Source: Devosia sp. Leaf420 (lineage in GTDB: Bacteria > Pseudomonadota > Alphaproteobacteria > Rhizobiales > Devosiaceae). From it: a DNA stretch of 64,000 bases. Location of the stretch: the NCBI RefSeq assembly GCF_001425445.1, contig NZ_LMQU01000010.1, forward strand, positions 69,501 to 133,500, written 5' to 3'. Under the pieces are notes generated by a model, which was given only the letters and a program-made list of their open reading frames with translations, did not search any database and was not told the origin of the DNA. This document shows positions 26,842 to 35,140 of this stretch, piece by piece; positions within the stretch are counted from its first letter, which is position 1, and each line of letters begins with the position of its first letter. The position numbers and the translations under genes were made by a program.

Positions 26842-28101
26842 ATGGTCCACCACTTCAACCACCGCGACGGCACGCTTTATGCCGAGGACGTCAATCTCAA
26901 CGACCTGGCTGAAAAGGTCGGCACGCCCTTTTACGTCTATTCCGCCGCGACCCTCCGCCGCCATGTCCGCGTCGTCCGCGAGGCCTTTGAGGGCATCCCG
27001 ACGCTGATGGCCTATGCTATGAAGGCCAATTCCAATCAGGCCGTCCTCACCCTGATGGCCCATGAAGGCTGCGGTGCCGACGTCGTTTCCGGCGGCGAAC
27101 TCCAGCGCGCCCTCGCCGCCGGCATCCCGGCCGAAAAGATCGTCTTCTCTGGTGTTGCAAAAACCGTCGCCGAAATGCGCCAGGGGCTTTCCGCCGGCAT
27201 CAAGTGCTTTAACGTCGAGAGCGAACCCGAACTCGAACGCCTCTCGATGATCGCCAGCGACATGGGCCTCACCTCCCACGTCTCCGTCCGCATCAACCCC
27301 GACGTCGATGCGCGCACCCACGCGAAAATCTCGACCGGCAAGTCCGAGAACAAGTTCGGCATCCCGTTCAAGCGCGCCCGCGAAGTCTACCAGCGCATCG
27401 CCGAACTGCCCAATATCACTGCCGTCGGCGTCGACATGCATATCGGCAGCCAGATCACCGATCTCGAACCTTTTGGGAACGCCTTCGGCCTCATGGCGGA
27501 ACTCGTCGAAACGCTCCGCGCCGATGGCCACACCATCCATCATGTCGATGTCGGTGGCGGTCTCGGCATCCCCTATAATCAGAACGAAGACGCCCCGCCG
27601 CCCCCATCCGCCTATGCCGCCATCGTGCGCGAAAAGGTCGGCCAGCTTGACTGCACCCTCGTCATCGAACCCGGCCGCCTCCTCGTCGGCAATGCCGGAA
27701 TCTTGGTGACAAAAGTCGAATATGTGAAGGAAGGCGCGTCCAACTTCATCATCGTCGACGCCGCCATGAACGACCTGATCCGCCCCACCCTTTACGAGGC
27801 CCATCACGACGTCGAACTGGTCAACCAGTCCAACCTGCCGCCCATCACCGGCGACATCGTCGGCCCCGTCTGCGAAACCGGCGACTACCTCGCCAAGGGC
27901 CGCACCATCCCCGGTGTCAAGGAAGGCGATCTGCTCTCCATCATGAGCGCCGGCGCCTATGGGGCCGTCATGGCCTCGACCTACAACTCCCGCCCCCTGA
28001 TCCCCGAAGTTCTTGTGGACGGCCACCGCTGGCACGTCATCCGCCCGCGCAAGAGCATCGAGGAATTATTGGCGCTCGATAGCGTCCCAGATTGGATCTG
28101 A
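26842..28101 (+). CDS. lysA: diaminopimelate decarboxylase
   Basis: PLP-dependent final step of lysine synthesis, converting meso-diaminopimelate to L-lysine. The 419-aa protein has PLP Lys in YAMKANSNQAVL near residue 60, HIGSQITDL near 205, the Gly-rich DVGGGLGIPY near 235, and CETGDYLAKGR near 345, where Cys contributes to the active site across the dimer. The start is ATG 26842 with an AGGG-type ribosome binding site. It follows chaC after 81 bp. Confidence 0.97.
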   Translation: MVHHFNHRDGTLYAEDVNLNDLAEKVGTPFYVYSAATLRRHVRVVREAFEGIPTLMAYAMKANSNQAVLTLMAHEGCGADVVSGGELQRALAAGIPAEKIVFSGVAKTVAEMRQGLSAGIKCFNVESEPELERLSMIASDMGLTSHVSVRINPDVDARTHAKISTGKSENKFGIPFKRAREVYQRIAELPNITAVGVDMHIGSQITDLEPFGNAFGLMAELVETLRADGHTIHHVDVGGGLGIPYNQNEDAPPPPSAYAAIVREKVGQLDCTLVIEPGRLLVGNAGILVTKVEYVKEGASNFIIVDAAMNDLIRPTLYEAHHDVELVNQSNLPPITGDIVGPVCETGDYLAKGRTIPGVKEGDLLSIMSAGAYGAVMASTYNSRPLIPEVLVDGHRWHVIRPRKSIEELLALDSVPDWI

Positions 28102-28123
28102 ATTGGCAGGCGAGCACCGCCCT

Positions 28124-28257
28124 TATCCCTCTCCCCCTCGGGGAGAGGTGCCCAGCAAAGCTGGGTCGGTGAGGGGGATGTCGCAGCAAACGCGCCCCCC
28201 GGAAGAAGCCCCCTCATCCGGCGCTATAGCGCCACCTTCTCCCCGATGGGGAGAAGA
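28124..28257. repeat. two-unit composite repeat with variable inner hairpins
   Basis: First unit: CTCTCCCCCTCGGGGAGAGGTG, an inner hairpin CCCAGC-aaa-GCTGGG, then GGTGAGGGGG. Second unit: CCCCTCATCC, an exact palindrome at 28220-28233 (GGCGCTATAGCGCC), then CACCTTCTCCCCGATGGGGAGAAG. It lies between lysA and the convergent response regulator. Confidence 0.75.
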
Positions 28258-28288
28258 ATAGAAAGAGCTGGGACTTAGGAAGCGCCCC

Positions 28289-28699
28289 CTACTCTTCCCG
28301 AGCCTGTCGTGCCAGCGAAACCACCTCGACAGGCCGCCCCTCAAGCGCATCCTCAACTTTGGCCAGCAACTCCGCCAGCGTAAACGGCTTCACGATCACA
28401 TCGTAAACCAGCGCCTCTAGCCCATGCGCCCGCTCGCGCTGATCGGCAAATCCGGTCATCAAGACAATCGTCACCTCGGGAAACGACGAGCCGACCTGCA
28501 GCGCCAGCGCAATCCCGTCCATCACCGGCATCTTGATGTCCGAAAGCAGGAGGTCGAACTTGCCCTCCTCTGCTTCCATCGTCTCTGCGGCGAGGCCACC
28601 ATCTTCTTCGGCGACGACCTCGTGCCCCTTCATCGTCAGCGCGCTGACTACAAAGGCGCGGACGGAGGGATCATCTTCAGCGACAAGAATGCGGGCCAT
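28289..28699 (-). CDS. CpdR-like single-domain response regulator
   Basis: A 136-aa receiver-only protein. Acidic residues ED at 8-9, phosphoacceptor Asp54 (LLSDIKMPVMDG), Thr in LMTGFAD and Lys in VKPFTLAEL are all present. In Hyphomicrobiales this gene sits near the zinc-ribbon-ftsEX block and belongs to the CpdR family, which in studied species controls ClpXP delivery and cell-cycle proteolysis. The C-terminus (VVSLARQAREE) is longer than Caulobacter CpdR, so the exact orthology is uncertain. Confidence 0.82.
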   Translation of the reverse strand: MARILVAEDDPSVRAFVVSALTMKGHEVVAEEDGGLAAETMEAEEGKFDLLLSDIKMPVMDGIALALQVGSSFPEVTIVLMTGFADQRERAHGLEALVYDVIVKPFTLAELLAKVEDALEGRPVEVVSLARQAREE

Positions 28700-28801
28700 A
28701 TGTCGTCTCCGGGCAAACGGCGCTCGGGCCGTTGCAAGGCTAGAACCAGTTCTGGGGTGAAGAACCGGCGTTAGAATGCATTGAATATAGGAACGATCCC
28801 G

Positions 28802-29866
28802 TCAGTGGTGAACCGCCGGGGCTTCGGCTTCAACAGGCGTTTCCGCCGCGCCATGCTCTGGCTCCGGCGCATCGTGGCCGGCGGGTCCTGCCTCGGCTTC
28901 CGCACCATGCGCTTCGGCAACCGCCGGCTCGCCATGGCTTTCTGCAGCGGCCACGTCTGGCGCCCCGTGTTCAGCTGGCGCACCGTGACCATCGCTGGTC
29001 GGGCTCGGCGGCACACCCGCCGGCTGCGTGGCTTCGCCGCCATTGATGGCTGTGCGTCCGCCTGCAAAACTCAGGCGCACCCGCGTCGCCTCGACGGGGG
29101 GCAGCGGCAGGCGCGTATCGAATGTCGCGCGCTCGCCCGCCATCAGATCGCGAATACGCGGCGCGACGCTCCACTCATAAACCGTGTGCCCCGTGCTATC
29201 GAGGAGGCTCACCAATACTGGCGGTACCGAAACCGGGTTGGGCATCAGCCCCACGATCTGTCCCGAAACCACCAGCACTTCCTTGCCTTCGCTGAGGCTG
29301 CGTGTCGATTGCAGATCCGACAGCTCGAGCCCAACGACGTTCACGCCCAGCCCGACGGCCTGGTAAATGCCCGCAAGATCAGGATTGCGCTCGACGATCT
29401 GGACGCGCCCGAAATAGCCAAGCCCCAGAATACCAACCAAGGTGACTGCGCCGGCGATCCTTGCCGTCCGTCGCATACGCGCCAGCGGCATGCTGGCGGC
29501 CATGGCGACCTGGCGGCGCGACAGTTTTTTCTGCCGCTCGCGCACTTCGGCCGCTGATTCCCGTTTTTTCGCCGGGCGCGGCTCCACAGGATCGAGAGGA
29601 TCGGCCGGACGCGGCGCGTCTTCGACGGCGGTTTTTTCTTCCGCCTCGATCGCAGCGTCGAGCGCCTCTTCGCTCATATTGTCGAAAAGCCGGTCCGATT
29701 CAGGCTCAGATTTCGGCACCAGTCGCAGATCCGGCCCCGGCGGAGGCAGCGCCGGCTGCTGCCAGGATTGCCGGCAACTGGCGCACTGCACCTTACGACC
29801 AGCCGAGCCGATGGCCTCGAAGGTCACCTGGTATTTCGTCTGGCAATTGGGGCAGGTAATGATCAT
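28802..29866 (-). CDS. MJ0042-type zinc-ribbon membrane protein with acidic His-rich tail
   Basis: A 354-aa protein. The N-terminus (MIITCPNCQTKYQ ... VQCASCRQSWQ) is an MJ0042 zinc ribbon with two CxxC knuckles at residues 5-8 and 28-31. A basic and acidic linker follows, then one transmembrane helix near residue 140 and a DUF3426-like domain. The last ~65 residues are a low-complexity A/E/H/P tail with repeated H-G and E-H units, which could bind metal. It is divergent from ftsE, and the pairing is conserved in the order. The function is unknown; it may be an envelope sensor. Confidence 0.78.
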   Translation of the reverse strand: MIITCPNCQTKYQVTFEAIGSAGRKVQCASCRQSWQQPALPPPGPDLRLVPKSEPESDRLFDNMSEEALDAAIEAEEKTAVEDAPRPADPLDPVEPRPAKKRESAAEVRERQKKLSRRQVAMAASMPLARMRRTARIAGAVTLVGILGLGYFGRVQIVERNPDLAGIYQAVGLGVNVVGLELSDLQSTRSLSEGKEVLVVSGQIVGLMPNPVSVPPVLVSLLDSTGHTVYEWSVAPRIRDLMAGERATFDTRLPLPPVEATRVRLSFAGGRTAINGGEATQPAGVPPSPTSDGHGAPAEHGAPDVAAAESHGEPAVAEAHGAEAEAGPAGHDAPEPEHGAAETPVEAEAPAVHH

Positions 29867-30087
29867 CTAAACCGGCGCAACCATATTGGGCTTGTCCTGA
29901 CCCTAGCCTGCCGCGGGTTAATACTCCTCAAACCGGCAAGAACCTGAGGCAAGAACACAAAAGTGCCGCTTTCCCCCGTCCATAGCGGGTGCGATGCCGC
30001 AGACCCGGCACGACGCTGCTATGATGGCGCGGTCTCTGATTCGCGTGTTGCGGCAAGACCACCGGACGAGCTGGGGAGCACCCGTTC

Positions 30088-30750
30088 TTGATCGAATTTT
30101 CCGATGTCGGCCTTCGCTATGGCAATGGTCCCGAAATCCTGAGTGATCTGACCTTTTCCATCGAGCCCGGCTCGTTTCATTTTTTGACCGGCCCCTCGGG
30201 CTCGGGCAAGACCAGCCTCCTCCGGCTTTTGCTCCTGGCGCTCAAACCGAGCCGCGGCAAGGTCACCATGCTCAATGAGGATGTAGGCACCCTCGATCGC
30301 GATAGCCTCCTCCAGATGCGCCGCCATATCGGCATCGTCTTCCAGGAATTCCGGCTCCTCGATCACCTGACGACTTTTGAAAATGTCGCTCTGCCGCTCC
30401 GCGTCCTCGGCCAGCCGGAAAGCGAATATCGGCCAAACGTCACCGAACTTCTCGAATGGGTCGGCCTCGGCGAGCGCATGCATGCGCTCCCGACCGTTCT
30501 GTCGGGCGGTGAAAAGCAGCGCGCTGCCATCGCTCGAGCCGTTATCGCCCGGCCCAAAATTCTTCTGGCCGACGAGCCCACCGGCAATGTCGACCCCGAT
30601 CTTTCAAGCCGCCTCGTTCATCTCTTTGCCGAGCTCAACCGCACTTTGGGGATGACGATCATTCTCGCCACCCACGAATTGCCGCTGCTCGATCGCTTTT
30701 CCTATCCGCGCATGGTGCTCAACAAAGGGACGCTGACCATCCATGATTAG
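30088..30750 (+). CDS. ftsE: cell division ATP-binding protein FtsE
   Basis: ABC-type ATPase that with FtsX regulates septal peptidoglycan hydrolases. The 220-aa protein has Walker A GPSGSGKT at 35-42, Q-loop FQEFRLLDHLTTFENV, signature LSGGEKQRAAIARA, Walker B ILLADEPTGNVDP and the switch His in ATHEL. The start is TTG 30088 behind GGGGAG, giving MIEFSDVGLRYG as in other FtsE proteins. Overlaps ftsX by 8 bp, so the two are translationally coupled. Confidence 0.95.
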   Translation: MIEFSDVGLRYGNGPEILSDLTFSIEPGSFHFLTGPSGSGKTSLLRLLLLALKPSRGKVTMLNEDVGTLDRDSLLQMRRHIGIVFQEFRLLDHLTTFENVALPLRVLGQPESEYRPNVTELLEWVGLGERMHALPTVLSGGEKQRAAIARAVIARPKILLADEPTGNVDPDLSSRLVHLFAELNRTLGMTIILATHELPLLDRFSYPRMVLNKGTLTIHD

Positions 30751-31672
30751 GCAATTGCTGGCGCGCCTGACGCGCCGTAGCGCTGGCGCACCCATCGTCC
30801 CCAAACATAGCGTCGCCGGCCGAACGCTCCTCATGCTCATCACCATCATGAGCTTTTTGTCCGCCGTCACGCTCGGGGGCGTCGTCCTCGTGCAAAAATC
30901 GGCGATCGCCTGGTCCGCCGATGTCGGCCGCGAAATGACCATCCAGATCCGCCCGGTCGAGGGCGAGGTGATGGAAAGCAATCTGCGCACCGCCGTGTCC
31001 CTCGCGCAGGCAACGCCCGGCGTCGCCGGTGCGCGCGCCCTCAGCCTTGAAGAAAGCCAGGCCCTGCTCGAGCCCTGGCTCGGCGCGGGTCTCGATCTCT
31101 CCGCCATTGCCGTGCCACGTCTCATCGTCGTGCAATTGGGCGATCCGGTCGACGCCGATATCGATCAGCTCCAGCGCAATCTTCAGGCCATCAAGGGCGC
31201 GAGCCTTGATACCCACGCTGCATGGCGCCAGCAGCTCAACACCATGGCCGGCACAGTCGTCATTTCCGGTCTGCTGGTTCTCGGTCTCATCGGCGTCGCG
31301 ACCGTTCTCGCCATTATCTTTGCCACCCGCGGCGCCATGGCCACCAATCGCGAGATCGTCGACGTCCTTCACTTCATCGGCGCGTCCAACAAGTTCATCG
31401 CTGGAGAATTCCAGGGCCGCTTCCTCACCATCGGTCTACAGGGCGGCCTTCTCGGCGCGCTCCTCGGCACGCTGTTCTTCATCCTCATCGGCACCGCTGC
31501 CGGTTCGGTGCTCCCCACAGAGGCCACGACCCAGGTCGGTTTCATCTTCGGCAATTTCGTCCTCGGCATCGATGGCACCATTTTCGTCATCCTCGTCATT
31601 CCGGTCATCGCCGTCCTGACCGCCGTCACCTCCCGCATGACCGTCCGCCGCTACCTCAGCGAAGCCTCTTAG
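30743..31672 (+). CDS. ftsX: cell division protein FtsX
   Basis: Four-helix permease partner of FtsE, 309 aa. An N-terminal cytoplasmic segment, helix 1 near residues 30-52, a periplasmic domain (about 55-165) that would contact amidase activators, and three C-terminal helices after residue 170 with the conserved VDVLHFIGASNKFIA segment. In other bacteria FtsEX activates EnvC-type or murein hydrolase partners. It starts inside ftsE. A large repeat block follows the stop. Confidence 0.94.
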   Translation: MIRQLLARLTRRSAGAPIVPKHSVAGRTLLMLITIMSFLSAVTLGGVVLVQKSAIAWSADVGREMTIQIRPVEGEVMESNLRTAVSLAQATPGVAGARALSLEESQALLEPWLGAGLDLSAIAVPRLIVVQLGDPVDADIDQLQRNLQAIKGASLDTHAAWRQQLNTMAGTVVISGLLVLGLIGVATVLAIIFATRGAMATNREIVDVLHFIGASNKFIAGEFQGRFLTIGLQGGLLGALLGTLFFILIGTAAGSVLPTEATTQVGFIFGNFVLGIDGTIFVILVIPVIAVLTAVTSRMTVRRYLSEAS

Positions 31673-31972
31673 TCATCGCACCTAACGGTCGCTGCAGAGC
31701 CCCCTCATCCGGCCCTTCGGGCCACCTTCTCCCCGAGAGGGAGAAGAATAGCCCAACGCGCCCTTCCTATTCCTCTCCCTCTCGGGGAGACTTGGACGCG
31801 CCCGGAAATCGCTCCAGTGGAGCGATTTCAGCGAACAAGGCCCGGAAGGGCAGGCTCGGCGAAGCCGCAGGTCGGTGAGGGGGCCTCAGCGAACAATCCT
31901 CTCCCCCCAAAAAAGCCCCCCTCGTCATCTCGCCCCTATCCCGCTAAGGATAAGCCGACGCCAGGAGCACGC
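31673..31972. other. 300-bp intergenic region between ftsX and plsC
   Basis: About 300 bp with no credible gene. Bases 31701-31885 are a composite repeat, and the remainder (31886-31972) is a leader with AGGAG before the plsC start. The plsC reading frame stays open upstream to 31817, but that stretch only translates the repeat. Confidence 0.55.
31701..31885. repeat. composite repeat with inner palindrome 31805-31829
   Basis: CCCCTCATCC-GGCCC-ttc-GGGCC-CACCTTCTCCCCGAGAGGGAGAAG, then CTCTCCCTCTCGGGGAGA, a perfect palindrome GAAATCGCTCC-agt-GGAGCGATTTC at 31805-31829, and a closing GGTCGGTGAGGGGG. It has the same outer blocks as 28124-28257 but different inner hairpins. Confidence 0.75.
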
Positions 31973-32788
31973 ATGCCACTGATAACAGCCGTCCAGGCGA
32001 TCCGCACGGGTCTCTTCTATTTCATCTTCATCGGCCAGACGGCGATCATTGCCATCATCATCGGCATTGTCGGCATGATTGCAGGCCCCACCCGCTTCAC
32101 CTGGGCTTTGGCTCGCTATTGGTGCTGGTCGAACGTCCAGTTGCTGCGCGTCATCACCGGGCTCCGCACCAAGGTCACAGGCGCCGAAAATATTCCACCC
32201 GGCGGCTGCATCATTGCCAGCAAGCACCAGTCCGATTGGGACGTCTTTGCTATTTTCCCCTATACCGGCCGCCCTGCTTACATCGTCAAGCAGGAGCTGA
32301 TGAATATTCCCTTCTTTGGTTGGGCCGCGCGGTCGCTCGATTGTATCGCGGTCGATCGCAAGAAGGGCGCCGAGGCGATCCCGGCCATGATGCGCGGCGC
32401 CCGTGACGCCATCAATCGCGGCTGCCGCATCGTCATCTTCCCCGAAGGCACCCGCAAGGCGCCCCTTTCGGCTCCCGCCTATCGCCAGGGCATCGTTCGC
32501 ATGTATGGCGAGCTCAATGTGCCGGTGGTCCCCGTGGCGCTCAATTCAGGCCTCTTCTGGGGCCGCAATTCGCTCATCATCTGGCCGGGCCTTGCCGAGG
32601 CCGAGATCATGCCGCCGATCGAAGCGGGCCTTGCTCCCGACGTTTTTGCCGAGCGGCTGCGCCAAGCGATTGAGCCGCGCTCGGACGCATTGGCGCTCGC
32701 TGCAGTCGATAAAGGCCTCGTTCGCCCGATCGATTCCGACCTTGCCAAGCGGATTGCTGCTGCCCGACAGCGCACCTCCGCATCTTGA
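31973..32788 (+). CDS. plsC: 1-acyl-sn-glycerol-3-phosphate acyltransferase
   Basis: Converts lysophosphatidic acid to phosphatidic acid at the inner membrane. The 271-aa protein has an N-terminal hydrophobic segment, acyltransferase block I HQSDWD at about 85-90 (H and D of HX4D), block III FPEGTR near 160, and the proline of block IV in VPVVPVALNSG. ATG 31973 is preferred because AGGAG precedes it and the upstream frame is repeat. Clustering with ftsEX agrees with other Hyphomicrobiales. Confidence 0.92.
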   Translation: MPLITAVQAIRTGLFYFIFIGQTAIIAIIIGIVGMIAGPTRFTWALARYWCWSNVQLLRVITGLRTKVTGAENIPPGGCIIASKHQSDWDVFAIFPYTGRPAYIVKQELMNIPFFGWAARSLDCIAVDRKKGAEAIPAMMRGARDAINRGCRIVIFPEGTRKAPLSAPAYRQGIVRMYGELNVPVVPVALNSGLFWGRNSLIIWPGLAEAEIMPPIEAGLAPDVFAERLRQAIEPRSDALALAAVDKGLVRPIDSDLAKRIAAARQRTSAS

Positions 32789-32856
32789 TCCCCTAGAGCC
32801 ACCCGCCACTAGATGTAGTAGGACTGAAAACGCCGCTTGACTGATTCGCGGTATTT

Positions 32857-32871
32857 GTTCTAATTTTGTTC
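32857..32871 (+). promoter_or_regulatory. LexA (SOS) box on a promoter
   Basis: GTTC-taatttt-GTTC is an exact match to the alphaproteobacterial LexA operator GTTC-N7-GTTC. A -35-like TTGACT lies at 32837-32842, and the box covers where the -10 (TAATTT, 18-bp spacer) would be, so bound LexA would occlude the promoter. The box is 24 bp upstream of the next gene's ATG and there is no other gene it could serve on this strand. Confidence 0.72.
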
Positions 32872-32894
32872 TACTCCGTGCAGGGAGGGACAGG

Positions 32895-33242
32895 ATGCTT
32901 TCTTGGATCGAGGCGGGTTTCGAACCGCCACTTCGCCATAAGAAGACCAGCCAGTGGCTCGGCCTGTCCGGCCATGCCTATGCTCTGGAACATGAGAATC
33001 TCGGGGACTTTGTTCTTAACGGCGCCGATCTCTATCTGATCGCGCGCGGCAACAGCGTTCTCTGGGTCGGCTGCGGTCTCGATCTCATTGCCGAACCCGC
33101 CATTCGCCTGCGCTTTCGCAAAGCCATGAACCGCGCCGATGGTGTGTTCCGCCTCGCCCGCCCCATGCTGGACGATGGCCGGCTCTCGGTCATTGCAGAT
33201 CTAGAAGGCGCCGTGCCCGCAAGGATCGATCAGGCCGCCTGA
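32895..33242 (+). CDS. hypothetical protein with an SOS-type promoter
   Basis: A 115-aa protein that I do not recognise as a named family (MLSWIEAGFEPPLRHKKTSQW...). It is soluble, with no signal peptide or membrane helix. The middle (NGADLYLIARGNSVLWVGCGLDLIAEPAIRLRF) reads as alternating strands and a helix. Its 3' end overlaps the convergent chaC copy 2 by 13 bp. A LexA box on its promoter suggests DNA-damage induction. Candidates include a division inhibitor or repair accessory protein, but nothing in the sequence supports a specific choice. Confidence 0.7.
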   Translation: MLSWIEAGFEPPLRHKKTSQWLGLSGHAYALEHENLGDFVLNGADLYLIARGNSVLWVGCGLDLIAEPAIRLRFRKAMNRADGVFRLARPMLDDGRLSVIADLEGAVPARIDQAA

Positions 33243-33787
33243 CTCGTCGCTTCATTATCTTCGAGCCGCCGCGCCAGATCCATCAGCACCCGGTCATGAA
33301 TGCCGAGGCTTTCGAGATGCCGCGCGGTATTGATGACATAGTCGACATTCCGCCCCGAAATCCCGACACCGACCTTCACCATGGCCAGTTGCGCGTCGAG
33401 ATCGAGATTGCCGGCAAACTGCTCATGGGTCTCGTCGACGATAAAAGTCAGCGCTGAAACCCGTCGCCCATCGTCGAGCACGACCGGTCGGATCACGTCG
33501 CGGTAAACCATCGTCACCTGCTCGCGTTCTTCAAGATAGGCGCGAACGTCAGCCCAGTTTTCATCAGCCACCTCGAACACCATGCCGCGCACGGAACCGC
33601 CCCGCGTGAGGCCGAAAACCAGACCCGGCTGTTCCTTGGTGCCCCGGTGATGGTGCGAAATGATCGAGAGCGAGCGATGCGCGCCCTTGAGGCGCCCGAT
33701 CTGGGTTGAAACGAACGGAAAGCCCGGGTTCCAGATCAACGAACCATAGCCAAACACCCAGTGGCTTGCTGCAGTCGTTTCCGTCAT
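33230..33787 (-). CDS. gamma-glutamylcyclotransferase (ChaC family), copy 2
   Basis: A 185-aa ChaC-type enzyme, beginning MTETTAASHWVFGYGSLIWNP, so the conserved FGYGSLIW is near residue 12. The domain runs to the end (RHLESLGIHDRVL). The longest frame on this strand extends to 35101, but the upstream part is antisense to the DUF2125 gene, and ATG 33787 is the correct start. It is shorter than copy 1 (26035-26760), lacking the 55-residue N-terminal extension. It converges with and overlaps the SOS-linked gene by 13 bp. Confidence 0.87.
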   Translation of the reverse strand: MTETTAASHWVFGYGSLIWNPGFPFVSTQIGRLKGAHRSLSIISHHHRGTKEQPGLVFGLTRGGSVRGMVFEVADENWADVRAYLEEREQVTMVYRDVIRPVVLDDGRRVSALTFIVDETHEQFAGNLDLDAQLAMVKVGVGISGRNVDYVINTARHLESLGIHDRVLMDLARRLEDNEATSQAA

Positions 33788-33994
33788 CACTATCTCCGCT
33801 TCAGTCCCACACCCACCTTCACGGCGGTCCACAAGCTTAATCCCGGCCTCGCCCCGGCCACAACCATGGGGCAGATAATCTGATGCCAACAAAGGCGGTC
33901 TCAAGGCGACCCGCTTTTGCATTTTGCCAATCCCGTAGCATGCCGCCCGAAATCGCCTAGGGTCAGGATGACGACATGCGAAAAACAAAGAGCT

Positions 33995-34034
33995 AAAGCG
34001 CGCGATGCGAATCTCGGAGATCGCGACGCGCTTT
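33995..34034. repeat. AAAGCGCG...CGCGCTTT extragenic palindrome
   Basis: Eight-bp arms, AAAGCGCG and CGCGCTTT, close a 24-bp loop with GATGCGAATC and GGAGATCGC. It is preceded by AAAAACAAAGAGCT, a context I associate with rhizobial extragenic palindromes. It ends 17 bp before the DUF2125 start. Confidence 0.55.
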
Positions 34035-34051
34035 GGAGATAAAACCGACCC

Positions 34052-35023
34052 ATGAAGAATCGAATCATCGCCCTTGGCGCCGTCATCCTGCTTGTCATCG
34101 CCGCCGTTACCGGCGCCTGGTATTATTTCGCCGGCCAGCTGCGGCAGCAGATCGAGCTTCTCGCCTATGCCGATGGCGAGACCTCCCCGCGCCTCACCTG
34201 CGCCAATCTCGGCGTCAGCGGCTTCCCCTTCGCTTTCGATGTCGATTGCACCGATGCCGTCGTCACGACTGGCGATGTCATGATCAAGGTTCCCGGCCTT
34301 CGCGCCAGCGCCATGGTCTACGAACTCAATCATTTCCTCGGCTCGGCCAAGGGCCCGGCGGAAATCTCCGATGCCTTTACCGGCCAACGCTCCGCGGTGT
34401 CCTGGACGGCGCTTGAAGGCAGCCTCCGGCTGACCGACAACCGCATCGCCCGCCTTTCCCTGATCGGCGACGACATCGGCTGGAACGATCTTTTGCTCGG
34501 CGACACGCTCCTCGCGCGGACCAAGCACGCCGAATTCCACCTTCTCGATATGCCCGAGGCGCACAATGCCGAGCGCAATCTTTCCGCGCTCGCTCTTTAT
34601 ATGCGCGCCGATGCCCTCGAACTGCCCGCCGCGACGCTGACCAACACGGCCGTCGAAGTCGAAGCCGAACTCACCGGCATTCCCGACGACTATTCGACCA
34701 TTGGCCTCACGCCCGTTCTCCCCACCTGGCAGCAGGCCGGCGGCGAACTCAAGATCGTCTCGGTCAAGATGACCGACGATACCGCCGATCTCAATGCCAG
34801 CGGCAACCTCGCCCTTGGCCCTACCGGTCTCGTCGATGGCACCATCAACATCGATTCCCAGGGCGTTGCCGAACGCATCGGCCCCATGATCGAAGAACCC
34901 TGGCGCACCCTCGTCCTCGGCGTCCCCGGCGCCGACGGCCGCCACACCAATCAACTCAACTTCCGCGCCGGCACCCTCTCCTCCGGCCTCCTCCCCATCA
35001 CGACTTTGCCGCCGCTTTTTTAA
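34052..35023 (+). CDS. DUF2125 family protein
   Basis: A 323-aa protein with one N-terminal transmembrane helix (about residues 6-26) and a large periplasmic region beginning LRQQIELLAYADGETSPRLTC. The pattern SGFPFAFDVDCT is characteristic of DUF2125, an alphaproteobacterial family of unknown function. The family is often next to plsC, ChaC and prephenate dehydrogenase genes, matching this neighbourhood. It starts at ATG 34052. Confidence 0.85.
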   Translation: MKNRIIALGAVILLVIAAVTGAWYYFAGQLRQQIELLAYADGETSPRLTCANLGVSGFPFAFDVDCTDAVVTTGDVMIKVPGLRASAMVYELNHFLGSAKGPAEISDAFTGQRSAVSWTALEGSLRLTDNRIARLSLIGDDIGWNDLLLGDTLLARTKHAEFHLLDMPEAHNAERNLSALALYMRADALELPAATLTNTAVEVEAELTGIPDDYSTIGLTPVLPTWQQAGGELKIVSVKMTDDTADLNASGNLALGPTGLVDGTINIDSQGVAERIGPMIEEPWRTLVLGVPGADGRHTNQLNFRAGTLSSGLLPITTLPPLF

Positions 35024-35051
35024 TCTGAGGCAAGTCGGTCTCTCAACCGCG

Positions 35052-35084
35052 GCCCCTCCCCTTCCAAGGGGAGGCTGGGTGGGG
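35052..35084. repeat. single-unit CCCCTCCCCTTCCAAGGGGAGG repeat
   Basis: One inverted unit (CCCCTCCCCTTCCAAGGGGAGG with a GGGTGGGG tail) of the composite repeat family, between DUF2125 and rpmF. Confidence 0.6.
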
Positions 35085-35140
35085 ATAGCGGCAATCACCA
35101 CTGGCCAAGGTCAGCCCCATCGAATCCCCCAAAGCCCGTG

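Noticed and set aside
29940..29956. GAAC-N9-GAAC direct repeat upstream of ftsE as an SOS box
   Set aside because: The spacing is 9, not 7, so it does not fit the LexA operator.
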